Positions 10,819 through 21,224 of a stretch of 64,000 nucleotides of DNA are shown here, one piece after another. The notes under the pieces are model-generated. The model worked only from the letters and a program-made list of their open reading frames with translations, was not told the origin of the DNA and made no database searches. Numbering within the stretch: position 1 is the stretch's first letter; every line of letters starts with the position of its first letter. The position numbers and the translations under genes were made by a program. The stretch comes from Aralia elata (lineage: Eukaryota > Streptophyta > Magnoliopsida > Apiales > Araliaceae). The stretch is from assembly GCA_034770075.1 (NCBI GenBank), contig CM068385.1, forward strand, positions 57,843,939 to 57,907,938, given 5' to 3'.

Positions 10819-11531
10819 TATATATATATATATTATATATAATACAACATGCTTCGCATGTTAAATAATATGACGCGTATTTTATATATATATGTGCATG
10901 CGCGCTAAACAGGATGAGACTAATAATAATAAACCCCTCAAAGAAATTATATTAAGTCCTAAGCATTCAAAGATATTTGGAATATCTAACGTCGCCTTCT
11001 AGCATGGTAAAGTAATAGAGTATTAAATATTTAATATGAGTTTGTTGTGTCACCACAGGGCAAGTATTAAATATTTAAGATGTTGCTTTATCACATTTGA
11101 TGCTTATTAAGGAATTGAACATTACTGTTTTGTTGTGTCACCACAAGGACGGTATTTTTCTCTTCACATATATGAAAGTGCTAGGATGGACTTAACTTGG
11201 ATAATTTTGATTCGGATGTGTCACCACTTGATCAAAATAATCTAAGAGGCAAAATACAAGGAGTTACATAGAGATATAATTGACAATAGTTGTCTACCTA
11301 TTTATTTATATACCGTTTGTTGTGTCACCACAAGGCTATATACATTTGAAATGGGATCCTTAGTCTCACTAGCAAATCTTTAATTAGAATTGCCGAACTA
11401 TATATTGAGGGTAATATAGTTTGATGAAAAAGTGAGAGAAACCAATTTAAAATAAAGACCTAATTTATTTTGGTAATTAATTAAATGAATGCATGCTAAA
11501 ATGTTGTCTATTTCACATGCATAATTTAAAA
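10819..11531 (+). other. Second half of the Copia-A leader
   Basis: Non-coding leader between the MULE and gag, homologous to about 52730-53627 of Copia-B. It contains four spaced copies of a short hairpin motif (separate entry) and no plausible ORF. Confidence 0.7.
11045..11333 (+). repeat. Repeated hairpin motif TTGTGTCACCACAA in the Copia leader
   Basis: Copies are at 11045-11057, 11133-11146, 11215-11230 (degenerate) and 11320-11333, spaced about 80-105 bases apart. The core is an inverted repeat, TTGTG-TCAC-CACAA. Two copies share a longer context, GTTGTGTCACCACAAGG. Homologous but error-laden copies occur in Copia-B. Function unknown; an RNA element for packaging, dimerisation or translation is a reasonable guess. 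Confidence 0.7.
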
Positions 11532-12725
11532 ATGTCAAACTCACTATCACTACGTAGCATACTTGATGCTAACAAACTGACCGGACCGAATTACACGAAC
11601 TGGTTAAGGAATCTGAGAATTGTTCTCACTGCTGAAAAGATTTCTTATGTCCTAAATTCGCCAGTCCCTGCAAATGTTGTAGAAACAGCCTCTGAGAAAG
11701 AGATTGCTACTTTTAGAAAGTGGCAAGATGATGCAATCTTAGCTCAATGCATCATGCTCGCATCCATGAGTAATGAGCTTTAGCGTCAGCATGAAATTAT
11801 GGATGCTCCTACTATATTGCTGCACCTCAAAGAGTTGTATGGTGAGCAAAGTAGGACTGCTAGATATCAAATATCTAAAGAGCTCTTCCGATCTCGTATG
11901 ACCGAGGACACTGCTGTTGAGACTCATGTCCTTAAGATGATCAATCTGATTGAATAACTTGGACAGCTTGGGTTCGTGATAGATGGGGAGTTAAGTTAAG
12001 ATTTGATCTTGCAGTCACTCCCGGACACCTTCTCACAATTTGTTGTGAATTTTCACATGAATAAGTTGGACGTCAGCTTGCCTGAGTTACTTAACATGCT
12101 GAAAACTGCTGAAGGTCACTTCTCATCCAACAAGAACCAAGTCTTACTAGTGGATGATTCTTCCAAGAAAAGGAAGAGGCCCAATGTATCTTCTGAAAAG
12201 AAGAAAAATAAGAAGGCTAAGGGCAAGGATGAGAGAAAGGATAAAAAGAAACCTGATCCAGATAGCAAAGGAATTTGCTACCATTGCAATAAGCCGGGAC
12301 ACTGGAAGAGGAACTGCAAGGAGTATCTTGCGGACCAAAAGAAGCTTGGAGAAGCTTCGACTTCCGATCTAGGTTTGTTCATGATTGAAATTAATTTTTC
12401 TAAAAGTCAAAATTCTACTTGGGTATTGGATACCGGCTGTAGTTCTCACATATGTAATAATATGCAGAGACTAAGCAGAAGTAGAAAGCTGAACAAGGAT
12501 GAAGTCGTCCTACGAGTGGGAAATGGAGCAAAGGTTGCTGCATTAGCTGTAGGGACTTATTGTTTAGTACTGCCTTCGGGCAAGTTCATTAGTTTAAATA
12601 ATTGTTTTTATGTTCCGACACTCATTAGAAACATTATTGCAATTTCTGTATTGGATATGGATGGTTTTTATATTATAATAAAGAACAACAGTTGTTCTAT
12701 TTATAATAAAAATGTTTTTTTATAG
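11532..12725 (+). pseudogene. Copia-A gag and protease, degraded
   Basis: ATG at 11532 opens gag (GPNYTNWLRNLRIVL, a common Copia gag start). The frame runs through a basic K-rich region, a CCHC zinc knuckle (CYHCNKPGHWKRNC, about 12280-12320) that binds RNA, and an aspartic protease with the active-site triad (WVLDTGCSSHIC, about 12420). In-frame stops are at 11781 (TAG), 11955 (TAA) and 11998 (TAA); each fits a CAG/CAA to T change, and Copia-B retains CAG or CAA at two of them. Near 12715 a T-run frameshift disconnects this frame from integrase; the local frame ends at 12725. The protein would form the particle shell and cleave the polyprotein. Confidence 0.85.
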
Positions 12726-14475
12726 TATTGTGAACCTACTGAATGGACTTTACATACTTGACTTGCATGAAAATATACTTCAAATTAAACAAACTAAGAA
12801 AAGAAAAAGAGATGATGTTAATTATACCTTTATGTGGCACTATAGACTCGGTCATATCAATGAAACAAGATTATCCAAGTTGCATAAAGATGGGCTTTTA
12901 GAGCTATCTGATTACGAATCATATCCAACTTGTGAATCTTGTCTCATGGGTAAGATGACTAAATCTCCTTTTAGTGGAAAAGGAGAAAGAGTTACAGAGT
13001 TGTTAGAGTTGGTACACACAGACGTATGTGGACCTATGACAACGAATGCACGAGGAGGGTATTCTTATTTTATTACTTTCACTGATGATCATTCTAGATT
13101 TGGATATGTGTATTTAATGAAATACAAATCTGAATCGTTTGAAAAGTTCAAAGAATTCAGAAGTGAAGTAGAGAAGCAAACTGGTAAGAGTATTAAGATT
13201 CTTCGATCAGATCGAGGAGGGGAATACTTGACCAATGAGTTTCTCAATTGTCTCAAAGAAAATGGTATAATCTCACAATGGACTCCACTAGGAACGCTAC
13301 AGTTGAATGGTGTATCTGAAAGGAGAAATCGAACATTGTTGGACATGGTTCGTTCCATGATGAGTTTTACCGACCTTCCAGTATCCTTCTGGGGTTATGC
13401 CCTAGAATCGGCTGCATACCTACTTAACAAGGTACCTACCAAATCTGTCCCAAAGACTCCATATGAGATATGGACAGGGAGGAAACCAAATCTTAAGCAT
13501 GTTAAGACTTGGGGTTGTCCAGCTTATGTCAAAAGATTTGAGCATTATAAGCTGAAGACTAGATCCGACAAATGTAGATTCGTGGGATACCCTAAAGAAA
13601 CATCAGGGTATTATTTCTATCATCCTACTGATCAAAAGGTGTTTGTTGCGAAACACGCTGCCTTCTTGGAAAAGGAGTTTATCCTCGAAGGGGTCAGTGG
13701 GAGTAAGATATATCTTGAAGAAGTTCAAGAACCACAAAATACTACGGATCAAAGTCAGGTACCTGACCAAGTAGAAGAACCTACTGTACCACTACCTATT
13801 CGTAAATCTGGAAGAGTACCGAAGATACCTGAGAGGTATGGATTCATCATAGAGGATGATGATGAGGTACGCATCATAGATGATGATGATCCATTGACTT
13901 ACGAAGAGGCTATGAGTAGTGAAGACTCAGAGAAATGGCTAGAAGCCATGAAATCCGAGATGGACTCCATGTATGAAAACCAAGTATGGACTTTGGTTTC
14001 ACCACCTGAGGGCATTAAGCCTATTGGGTGTAAATGGGTCTTTAAGAGAAAGACTGGAGCAGATGGCAAGGAAGAGACCTATACGGCTCGACTGGTTACA
14101 AAAGGTTTCAAACAAAGACAATGAGTTGACTATGATGAAACCTTCTCACCAGTAGCTATGCTCAAGTCCATTCGGATTTTGCTTGCAATTGCAGCTTATT
14201 ATGACTACGAGATCTGGCAAATGGACGTGAAAACGGCCTTTCTCAATGGAGAGCTTGAGGAGAATGTATATATGATACAACCAGAGGGTTTTATTTCAAC
14301 GGTTGGAACAAACCAAGTCTGTAAGCTAGAACGATCCATTTATGGATTGAAGCAAGCTTCTCGAAGATGGAACATCCGTTTTGATGAGATAATCAAAAGG
14401 TTTGATTTTATCAAAAATGAGGATAAACCTTGTGTATACAAGAAGGTTAGTGGGAGCGCTGTTTCATTCCTCGTA
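12712..14475 (+). pseudogene. Copia-A integrase and start of reverse transcriptase, truncated
   Basis: The integrase starts with an HHCC zinc finger (HYRLGHIN...CESCLMGK, about 12836-12955). It continues with catalytic D (HTDVCGP, 13018), D (RSDRGGEY, 13207) and E (NGVSERRN, 13313). A linker rich in acidic residues follows, then RT (KWVFKRKTG, then MDVKTAFLNG at 14222). A TGA at 14122-14124 interrupts RQ-VDYDETFSPVA; Copia-B has GGA there. RT is cut at about 14475, just before the YVDD active site, by a jump into gag sequence. It cannot encode a working enzyme. Confidence 0.9.
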
Positions 14476-14521
14476 TGACCGAGGGCATTGCTGTTGAGAC
14501 TCATGTTCTTAAGATGATCAA
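14470..14521 (+). pseudogene. Displaced Copia gag fragment
   Basis: These 52 bases match Copia-A gag at about 11893-11945 with a few substitutions (for example GGGCATTG versus GGACACTG), so they come from another copy. The join to RT shares CTCGTAT. The Athila-like LTR begins right after it, and bases 14517-14521 (ATCAA) would be its target duplication. Confidence 0.8.
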
Positions 14522-15123
14522 TGATAAGTAGGTTTCATACCTACTTATTGGATACTATTCTGCTTCATTTGTTGTTTAACCGGTAGCTCCAAAGTATGTT
14601 TTCATGCATTTTTCTCTTCTTTTTGGTATCGCTTCACTATTTGCATTCTTTGGCTTTTGCATAGTTTTTGGTTAATTGGGTATGAGTTTTGATGCATTTG
14701 TAGTTTGGGAGCTAAATCAATATTTATTTCTTGCACAGTGTATGAGAATCAAGGAAACAGACTAGGTACAATAGTGCAGCAGCAGACTGACAGACGACGC
14801 AACTGTGCCCATTTTGATATGGGAGCCGGCGCAGCTGCGCCCATGCCCTGCACCCAGTAGATTCCAGCGCAGCTGAGCCCAGCTTGGCCTTGAGGCCGGT
14901 GCAGCTGCGCCCTCACTTTTTCCTGCTGAAGCCCTCAGCGCAGCTGCGCCCATTTTGCAAAGGATTTCGGCGCAGCTGCGCCTGTCGCCAGCCAGCAATG
15001 CAGACCACGTTCCTGACAGTGAAACAGCATTACCAAAAATCATGCAATGCCAGATTTTGGGGAATTAGTGGATTGAAACTTTATTAGTGGGAATCAGAAT
15101 AAGTCAATAGAAGACAAATTGCG
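14522..15123 (+). repeat. Athila-like LTR, left part
   Basis: Starts TGATAAGTAGG and is cut at 15123 by the Ogre-like element, whose target duplication is TTGCG (15119-15123 and 32919-32923). Contains the GC palindrome cluster. No coding capacity. Confidence 0.75.
14788..15000 (+). repeat. GC-rich palindrome cluster in the Athila-like LTR
   Basis: Six copies, perfect or degenerate, of GGCGCAGCTGCGCC are spaced roughly 30-50 bases apart; the best are near 14828, 14940 and 14968. The same 14-base core is in the Copia leader at 4192. The spacers are unrelated to the Copia spacers. Role unknown. Confidence 0.85.
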
Positions 15124-17161
15124 TGTAGACACCCAAATTTTGCGTTCCCTATACTAACCATGACAGGAGGGCAAAATCGTCAATTGAACCGGCCTGCGGG
15201 AGCGAAGAATGGGCGCGAGTGCAAACACTCGACGCCACCACGACAATTTGCAGTCAAAACCAACGTGACAACAAGGCCATCCGAAAAGAGCATTCCCGAA
15301 TAATGTGTCACGTCTCACAGTAATTCCCGGACTGCAAAATACAGGCCTTTCGACGAAAACCGACAGCACGACACGAGAATCGAGGTGCGGTGCGGAAACC
15401 GAGGAGAATTAAATAACTAAAGTGCATGGCGGGCTGAGTGCATGGCGGGCTAAGGCCAGCCGCAGATGGATCTGCGGCCCGCCGCAGATCAATCTGCGGC
15501 TGGCCTTAGCCAGCCTACTTCAGCACTTCCTTCATTCATTCAGCAAAAAAAGAAGGTTGATAGATCAGGCGGAGAGAAGAAGTAATATAGCAGCAGATCA
15601 CCTTAGAAAAGAGAGAAAAATAGGAAAATTTTGCTACAAAAATAAGAGAGAAAGGAAGAAAAAAAGAGAGGAATAGTATTCTTTTGATTTGATTATATCA
15701 AATATACTTTTTCTTCTATTCAAAATACACAAGTTTACATCCACTTTGATCTCATTTGCAAGGTGAAAATCTCTTTATTCTTGCAATTTCTATCATATCC
15801 TTGGGTTGAATTAAATGTAGTTTTCATGTAATTGATGATGGAATAATGAATTAGGGATTATTAGTGAGGGTTCCAACGGAACAAAATTCTTCCTAATAAC
15901 CCGATGATATTTATTTATTGATTTTTTGTTTGTTTTTACGGTACTATATTGGGTGTGGTTCCTTTAGATCGCTATTTTAGATTGTCTTGGTATTGTTAGA
16001 TTATCCGTGGTGGTTATTTCTTGTAATATCCGGTTGTGGGTGTGTGGAAATTTGGTTGTGAGCCTAGGAAAGCGACCCCGTGGTCCAAATCCGATGATGG
16101 ACGTCTTTTGATGTAAATAGTAAGAAGGATGTAGTTTTCATTGTACATATGTAATCGTCGGGCCTTAAAACGATATCAAGTCGAAAATCGGGTTTAAGGC
16201 CCCGTAATAGTGAAGTATGCAATTGTGGGCGTTGGGGTTTATTTGGATGGCTTACATGCCCATGAATAGCCCCAATGCATTTTAATGCTTGATTTGATTT
16301 ACGACCTAAAATTGATTTCAAAGCTAAAAGATTAGGATTTTCGTAAAATCAATCAAATTAGGTTATTAGCATCACGAGGATAAGAAATTGGGAGTGCTAG
16401 TGAATGTTGATTCCTCTTTAACGAGAAGGCAAAGAAAAAAATCGTTTTCCAAAACATCACACAAAATGATTTTATAAATAAATGACGTTTTATTAAACCG
16501 TTATGCATAGGGTTAAAGAGATCCTAGAAATTGCCGTCATTCTGTGAAAGCAACGTATAGATCTCGATTCCTATTTTGACGAAGGTTTAAAAACTCTTGT
16601 TTTGCCAAAACAACACCTAATGAAAACGTTACAGTTTTGACAATTAAAATCATACCTTTCTCATAAAGCTTTCTCGTGTATGACGAAAAGACATTCCAAA
16701 GCGTCCTCAAATTAAAGCACGACTTTCCCTAAAAATCCAAATGATTCTTTCATACAAACTCACCACAACATTCACATAGACACACACACACACGCGCGCA
16801 CATACGCACACACACATTCATGAATTAAAGGATAGGAAAGCATCGAGATTGCGGTAACCGTGTTTCACGAAAGTCGGGGGGTGCCTAACACCTTCCCCTC
16901 GCTTAAGCAAGCCCCCGAACTCTATGAATCTCGGTTTGCAGACCAATTAATTCCGAGTCACATATGAGCCAGCGATTTATAAAAAACGAAAACTCGGATG
17001 AGTTGGTACATCCATTTCAAATATACCAACTGGCGACTCTGGTTAATTGGCTCATCATAAAAAACGATCTTTCAAAACCCCGTCGACATTAATGCCGATC
17101 TTTTCCAAAAATCATCTAATAAAAGGCTAAAATCGGAAAAGACGAGAAACCGGCGTCGACA
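15124..17161 (+). repeat. Ogre-like 5' LTR (2,038 bp)
   Basis: Pairs with 30882-32918; few differences are visible, mostly substitutions and single-base runs. Contains a nested inverted repeat (15448-15511), a (CA)n microsatellite near 16781-16816 and a primer-site-like TGGCGACTCTGG at 17031. The internal ORFs recur in both LTRs only because the LTRs are copies. Confidence 0.95.
15448..15511 (+). repeat. Nested perfect inverted repeat in the Ogre-like LTR
   Basis: Outer arms GGCTAAGGCCAGCCGCAGAT (15448-15467) and its exact complement (15492-15511) enclose a second inverted repeat, GATCTGCGGC/GCCGCAGATC. The RNA or DNA can fold as one 20-bp stem or as two adjacent hairpins. Repeated in the 3' LTR (31206-31269, with one change). 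It is immediately preceded by a tandem duplication of AGTGCATGGCGGGCT. Confidence 0.9.
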
Positions 17162-17163
17162 GC

Positions 17164-17180
17164 TGGCGACTCTGCTGGGG
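17164..17180 (+). promoter_or_regulatory. Primer binding site, tRNA-Arg type (Ogre-like)
   Basis: TGGCGACTCTGCTGGGG begins two bases after the LTR end. This resembles the tRNA-Arg primer site known from Ogre elements; the exact isoacceptor cannot be assigned here. Confidence 0.75.
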
Positions 17181-17949
17181 CCATTAGAGGACTTAAGCCG
17201 CGTTCAAAATCTTGATGCTATCCTATCCTTTAAAAATTCATAAAATGTGTGTATGTGCGATATTCTGATTTTTTTTTTTACTTTTGTTGTGTGAATGTGT
17301 GTTTTGCCCAATAAATGAATGATTTGAATGGGATTGTTTTGCTTTAAAGTAATCATTTGCATACGGTGAGGACGATGAATGTGAATGCATGTTGAGAGTG
17401 TACCACCTCCTGAGGCGAACCTGTCGGTTTCTTATTACTGGACTTAAAGGGGCTGCCCCCCGGAGATGGCTCAAGAAACGCACCACCCAAATCCGCTCCA
17501 ATCGAAAGGACTCAAACGAGTAGATTGCGAAGATTTGGGGACCTTTATGCCGAAAAGCCCGTGAGAGTAACCCTAGGATAGGTCAGCCTCAGATTAACCC
17601 AACGCAGGAGAAGTCTCTTCATGCCCTTTTACGTTCACGCGTATAAATGTCATGATCCCATTCATATATGCCTCCCCTGTTGTCAAGAGAAAGTACTGAC
17701 CTCCATGTTTTGCAGGGAATAGCTGGGAAGGCATAATAAGTCATGTCTATCAATTATTATTGCAATAAGGGACTACTAACATGTTGTTTTGCAGGAAAAA
17801 ATTAAAAAACCCCAAAACACAAAAAATTACCGTTTTAGCATGCATCCACATCCCTCATTTCCCAAAGATTAAACTCCAAACCGTTTTTCTGCAGGATTGC
17901 TCCTCAAACCCGTTTGTAGTCTAGAAGGGCCAAAGACTCTATATCTGAA
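17181..17949 (+). other. Ogre-like leader
   Basis: About 770 bases between the primer site and the gag start. No convincing ORF. Would hold packaging signals. Confidence 0.6.
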
Positions 17950-20900
17950 ATGGCTGATCTCCCACCTACTAATCCTGGTTCCATATCTAGGGAGGAATTT
18001 GATGACTTTAAAAAATAGATGTTGGAGATGGCCATAATGCTGAAGGAACAATTGCTACCTCGACAGGATCCACCTAAAGAGGATCCACCCCAACCTAAGG
18101 GCGAGCCAGTCGTCCCAAAGGTCATTTCCGTACCGAACAAGACAGTGATTACTATCCCGGAAGAGGGAGATACGGATGACCTACGAAAGAAAATGAGACA
18201 AATGGAGGAAACTATCCAATCTATGAAAGGCATAGGGTCCCTAGGCAGGGTTAATTATTCGGATCTATGTGTTTTCCCCGGAACCAGATACCCGGAGAAA
18301 TTTACAATTCCCGAATTTGAGAAATACAATGGAAAAGGGGATCCTTATACCCATCTGAAAATCTACATTGGGGAGCTGGGATCTTATGCAGAAGACGAGG
18401 GTCTAAGAATGCAATTATTCCAAAAGAGCCTGACGGGAGAGGCGAGAATCTGGTATGCCAGTCTCGATAATGCCCGGATCCACAATTGGGAGGAGTTGGC
18501 CCACACCTTCTTAACACAGTATAGCTTCCAGGCCCAAATGGCCCCTGATAGATACCAAATGACGAAAATCAAGAAGCAACCAAGGGAATCTTTCAGGGAT
18601 TATGCGCAGCGATGGAGGGGTATGGCCGCCCAAGTGAATCCCCCGATGAGCGAGTCGGAGATGGTGATGACCTTCGTAGATATCCAAGAGGCCCCTTATT
18701 ATGAGCGGGTTATATCAGGGATTGGCAGGCCTTTCACCGAGATGATTAAACACGGAGAAATGGTGGATATGGGTTTGAAGTCCGGTAAGATTCGGGATTT
18801 CACGGCTTTTGAAATGGCTGCAGAACAAATACAGAGTGGAAATTATGGCAGCACTTCCCGTAGGGTACAAAAGAAAAAGGAGGAGGATGTTTCCCTCATC
18901 CTTCAGGGGTCACCTAGAAAGGCAGAAAACAATCTTCCAGTACAGGTGCAGAGAGTGGGGCCATCCCGACAGCCTAACTTCACTGATCAGAGGGCGGAAG
19001 GGCGAAGGAGATTCGAGGCCTCGCAAAATCGAGTATTCACCCCACTCGGGGATCCTCTTGAGCGGATTCTAGCGGTATTGATAGCCCAAAAGAAGATAGT
19101 CGATTTGGCACCCCCGAGTGACCCGAAGGGAAGAAGGTTTGACCCAAGCAAGCGATGCGCATACCACTCAAGTTCCCCCGGTCATGATATGCAGGACTGT
19201 TGGATGTTGAAGCACAGAATCCAGAACTTGATTGATAGTGGGGAAATTATGGTGGAACAGCCGGACTCCCCAAATGTTAAGGTCAATCCCCTGCCAAGGC
19301 ATGATAGAGGGGGGGTCAATGTGGCGGAGGCCAGTGAAGCTGAGGGGCCGTCATGGCTGAACTATGTGAAGAAAATTGAGGAAATGATCAACATGATAAG
19401 TGATCAAGGAAGTGCACGAGGAGCGCCCATTAGGTTGGTGGGTGTAAGTAGAAACACCACGGAGGGACCTGTCAAGTTGGCGGCTCCGAAACCCCTCATC
19501 CTTGCAGCGAGACCGCAAATCCCTGTCAGCAGTCTAAAGACGGTACCATGGAATTATGGGGGGGTGTCAGAGGAAGCGGCCAATTGTGCTTCTGTGACAA
19601 CAAAGGGGAATCCTTTGTATCTTCCTGGACGAGTCCTGGAGAACAAAACGAAGAAAAATGAAGAGATCTCCGAGGAGAAAGCCATAGAATTCTTGAAAAG
19701 GATGGATCATCCGGAAGCAAGAGGGATCCAGGTATTAAGCAAGGAGTCGACCCTGACATCAATCATGGACTTGGTGTTATCGTCCAATGATCACTGCAAA
19801 ACCCTGGCGAAAGTCCTGGAGGAGGCATACGTTCCCAAAGAAATTAGCAAGGAAGGTTTCGGCCATCTGGTGGACCACCTATTGGAGACTGATGTGATAT
19901 CATTTACAGATGACGATATCCCCAAGGAGGGAAAGGGGCATCGCAAACCGCTACATATTGTGGTAATCTCCTCAGGTTATATCATGAATGGGGTGCTGAT
20001 TGATGGGGGATCAGCATTGAATATATGTCCCCTCAGCACATTACAAAAGATGAACATCAATCCCAAGCGCCTACGGGCCAGTCATGTAGTGGTGCGAGCC
20101 TTCGATGGTTCCCGGAGGGATACAATTGGAGAGATAGAATTGCAGGTGGAAATAGGACCTTGTACTTTTGATATCTCTTTCCAAGTCCTAGACATTGCGG
20201 CCAGTTATAACCTGTTATTGGGAAGGCCATGGATACACATGTCCGGGGCAGTTCCTTCCACACTACACCAACAAATCAAACTAATCATCGACGGGAATCT
20301 GGTAACAATCTCGGCAGAATGTGATGACCCTTCTCCTCCCAGGAATGGCCTACCAGTGATTAATGTGGACGAGTCGGCGGCACCTGCCAGTTTTCAGGCA
20401 CTGAAAATTAGCACTCCCCACTACAGATGCCTGGGAGCCCCAGCCATGAAACCTAAGGTCTCTCCAGAACTTACCTTCGTTGCAAAAGAAATGATGAAAA
20501 TGAAATTCCAGCCTGGACAGGGGTTAGGAAAGAGCAGCCAAGGAATCACCGAGCCCATTCAATTACCCCATCAGATAGGTAAAGCAGGGTTGGGATATCA
20601 TGAAGGCATAGCACGGAGACACCGTCAGGGCGTGGCCCCGATTCGACTGGTTGGCAGTCCGGTGACCAAGGTCAACAATGAACTAGGGACTAGCGAGCCT
20701 GTGATTGGGACATGGGATGAAGAATTGACCCCCGCAAATGGTGAGTCAACCAAGAGGGAAAGTTTCCTATAGGAGGTCGCGCAAAAGTTTGAAACCAGGT
20801 GCTATATCCCCGGACAATTAACAAGCAATGGAGAGGGGACAGATGTTGTAACGCCACCGGAAGCCCAACAAGGTGTGCCTGTCATCGATTGGGCAGGGCT

Positions 20901-21053
20901 AATTATTCCTGAAGAAGGTAGGAAGGTGGACTCAGGCGATGTGGCCGTAGTCATCGGGGAAGTGTCCGATGTGAAGCCACCTTTCATCCAGCGCATTTCA
21001 TCTGACCTGACCGTCGACAACTGGACCATGAAGCCAGTGATATCCAAACAAGG
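17950..21053 (+). pseudogene. Ogre-like gag-protease with G-patch, two nonsense codons
   Basis: The likely start is ATG at 17950 (MADLPPTNPGS). An in-frame TAG at 18016-18018 separates it from the long frame starting at 18019. Gag capsid core: PEKFTIPEFEKYNGKGDP to SYFQAQMAPDRYQ-type retrotransposon gag (about 18290-18620). A CCHC-like knuckle (CAYHSSSPGHDMQDC) is at about 19155. The retropepsin has LIDGGSALN (about 20000), the DGG variant of the active site usual in Tat elements, and a LLGRPWIH end. A G-patch (FQPGQGLGKSSQG to GLGYHEG) is at about 20500-20610. A TAG at 20770-20772 is followed in frame by about 94 codons to a donor GG|GTAAAA at 21054. Splicing would join this to pol. Confidence 0.85.
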
Positions 21054-21224
21054 GTAAAACCCGACATCAGTGCAGTAGACCCTAGAGGATGGGAGGATGA
21101 AGAAGTTTATTTTTGTTTTTGTTGTTTTGTATTTTGCATAATTATGTTGTTTCTTCATGTTATCTGAAAATATGATCGTTGTGGAAAATAACTTATATAT
21201 GACAAACATTTTGTTTCATGTCAG
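21054..21224 (+). other. Predicted intron between protease and RT
   Basis: Donor GTAAAA at 21054 and acceptor TTTCATGTCAG ending at 21224. The left exon ends with two bases of a codon (GG), completed by the G at 21225, after which CTNLSNPC continues in the frame leading into RT. The left frame would otherwise stop at 21055. Ogre elements are known for a spliced intron at this point. Not experimentally shown here. Confidence 0.7.

Larger units (their letters stand above)
2252..14475 (+). mobile_element. Copia-A: Ty1/Copia LTR retrotransposon, 3' end lost, carrying a MULE
   Basis: The left terminus is TGAAAGTAG at 2252, inserted in the Sirevirus RNase H; bases 2247-2251 (CAGGG) would be the target duplication. 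The order is 5' LTR (2252-4075), initiator-tRNA-Met primer binding site, a long leader, gag-protease, integrase and the first part of reverse transcriptase. The leader is interrupted by the MULE at 5055-10818; Copia-B (49930-59921) shows the same leader without the MULE. Pol ends at about 14475 where the sequence jumps into a gag fragment, so the RT catalytic block, RNase H, polypurine tract and 3' LTR are missing. Confidence 0.88.

Noticed and set aside
14762..15087. ORFs on both strands with repeated arginine/cysteine motifs
   Set aside because: They are translations of the GC palindrome cluster in the Athila-like LTR.
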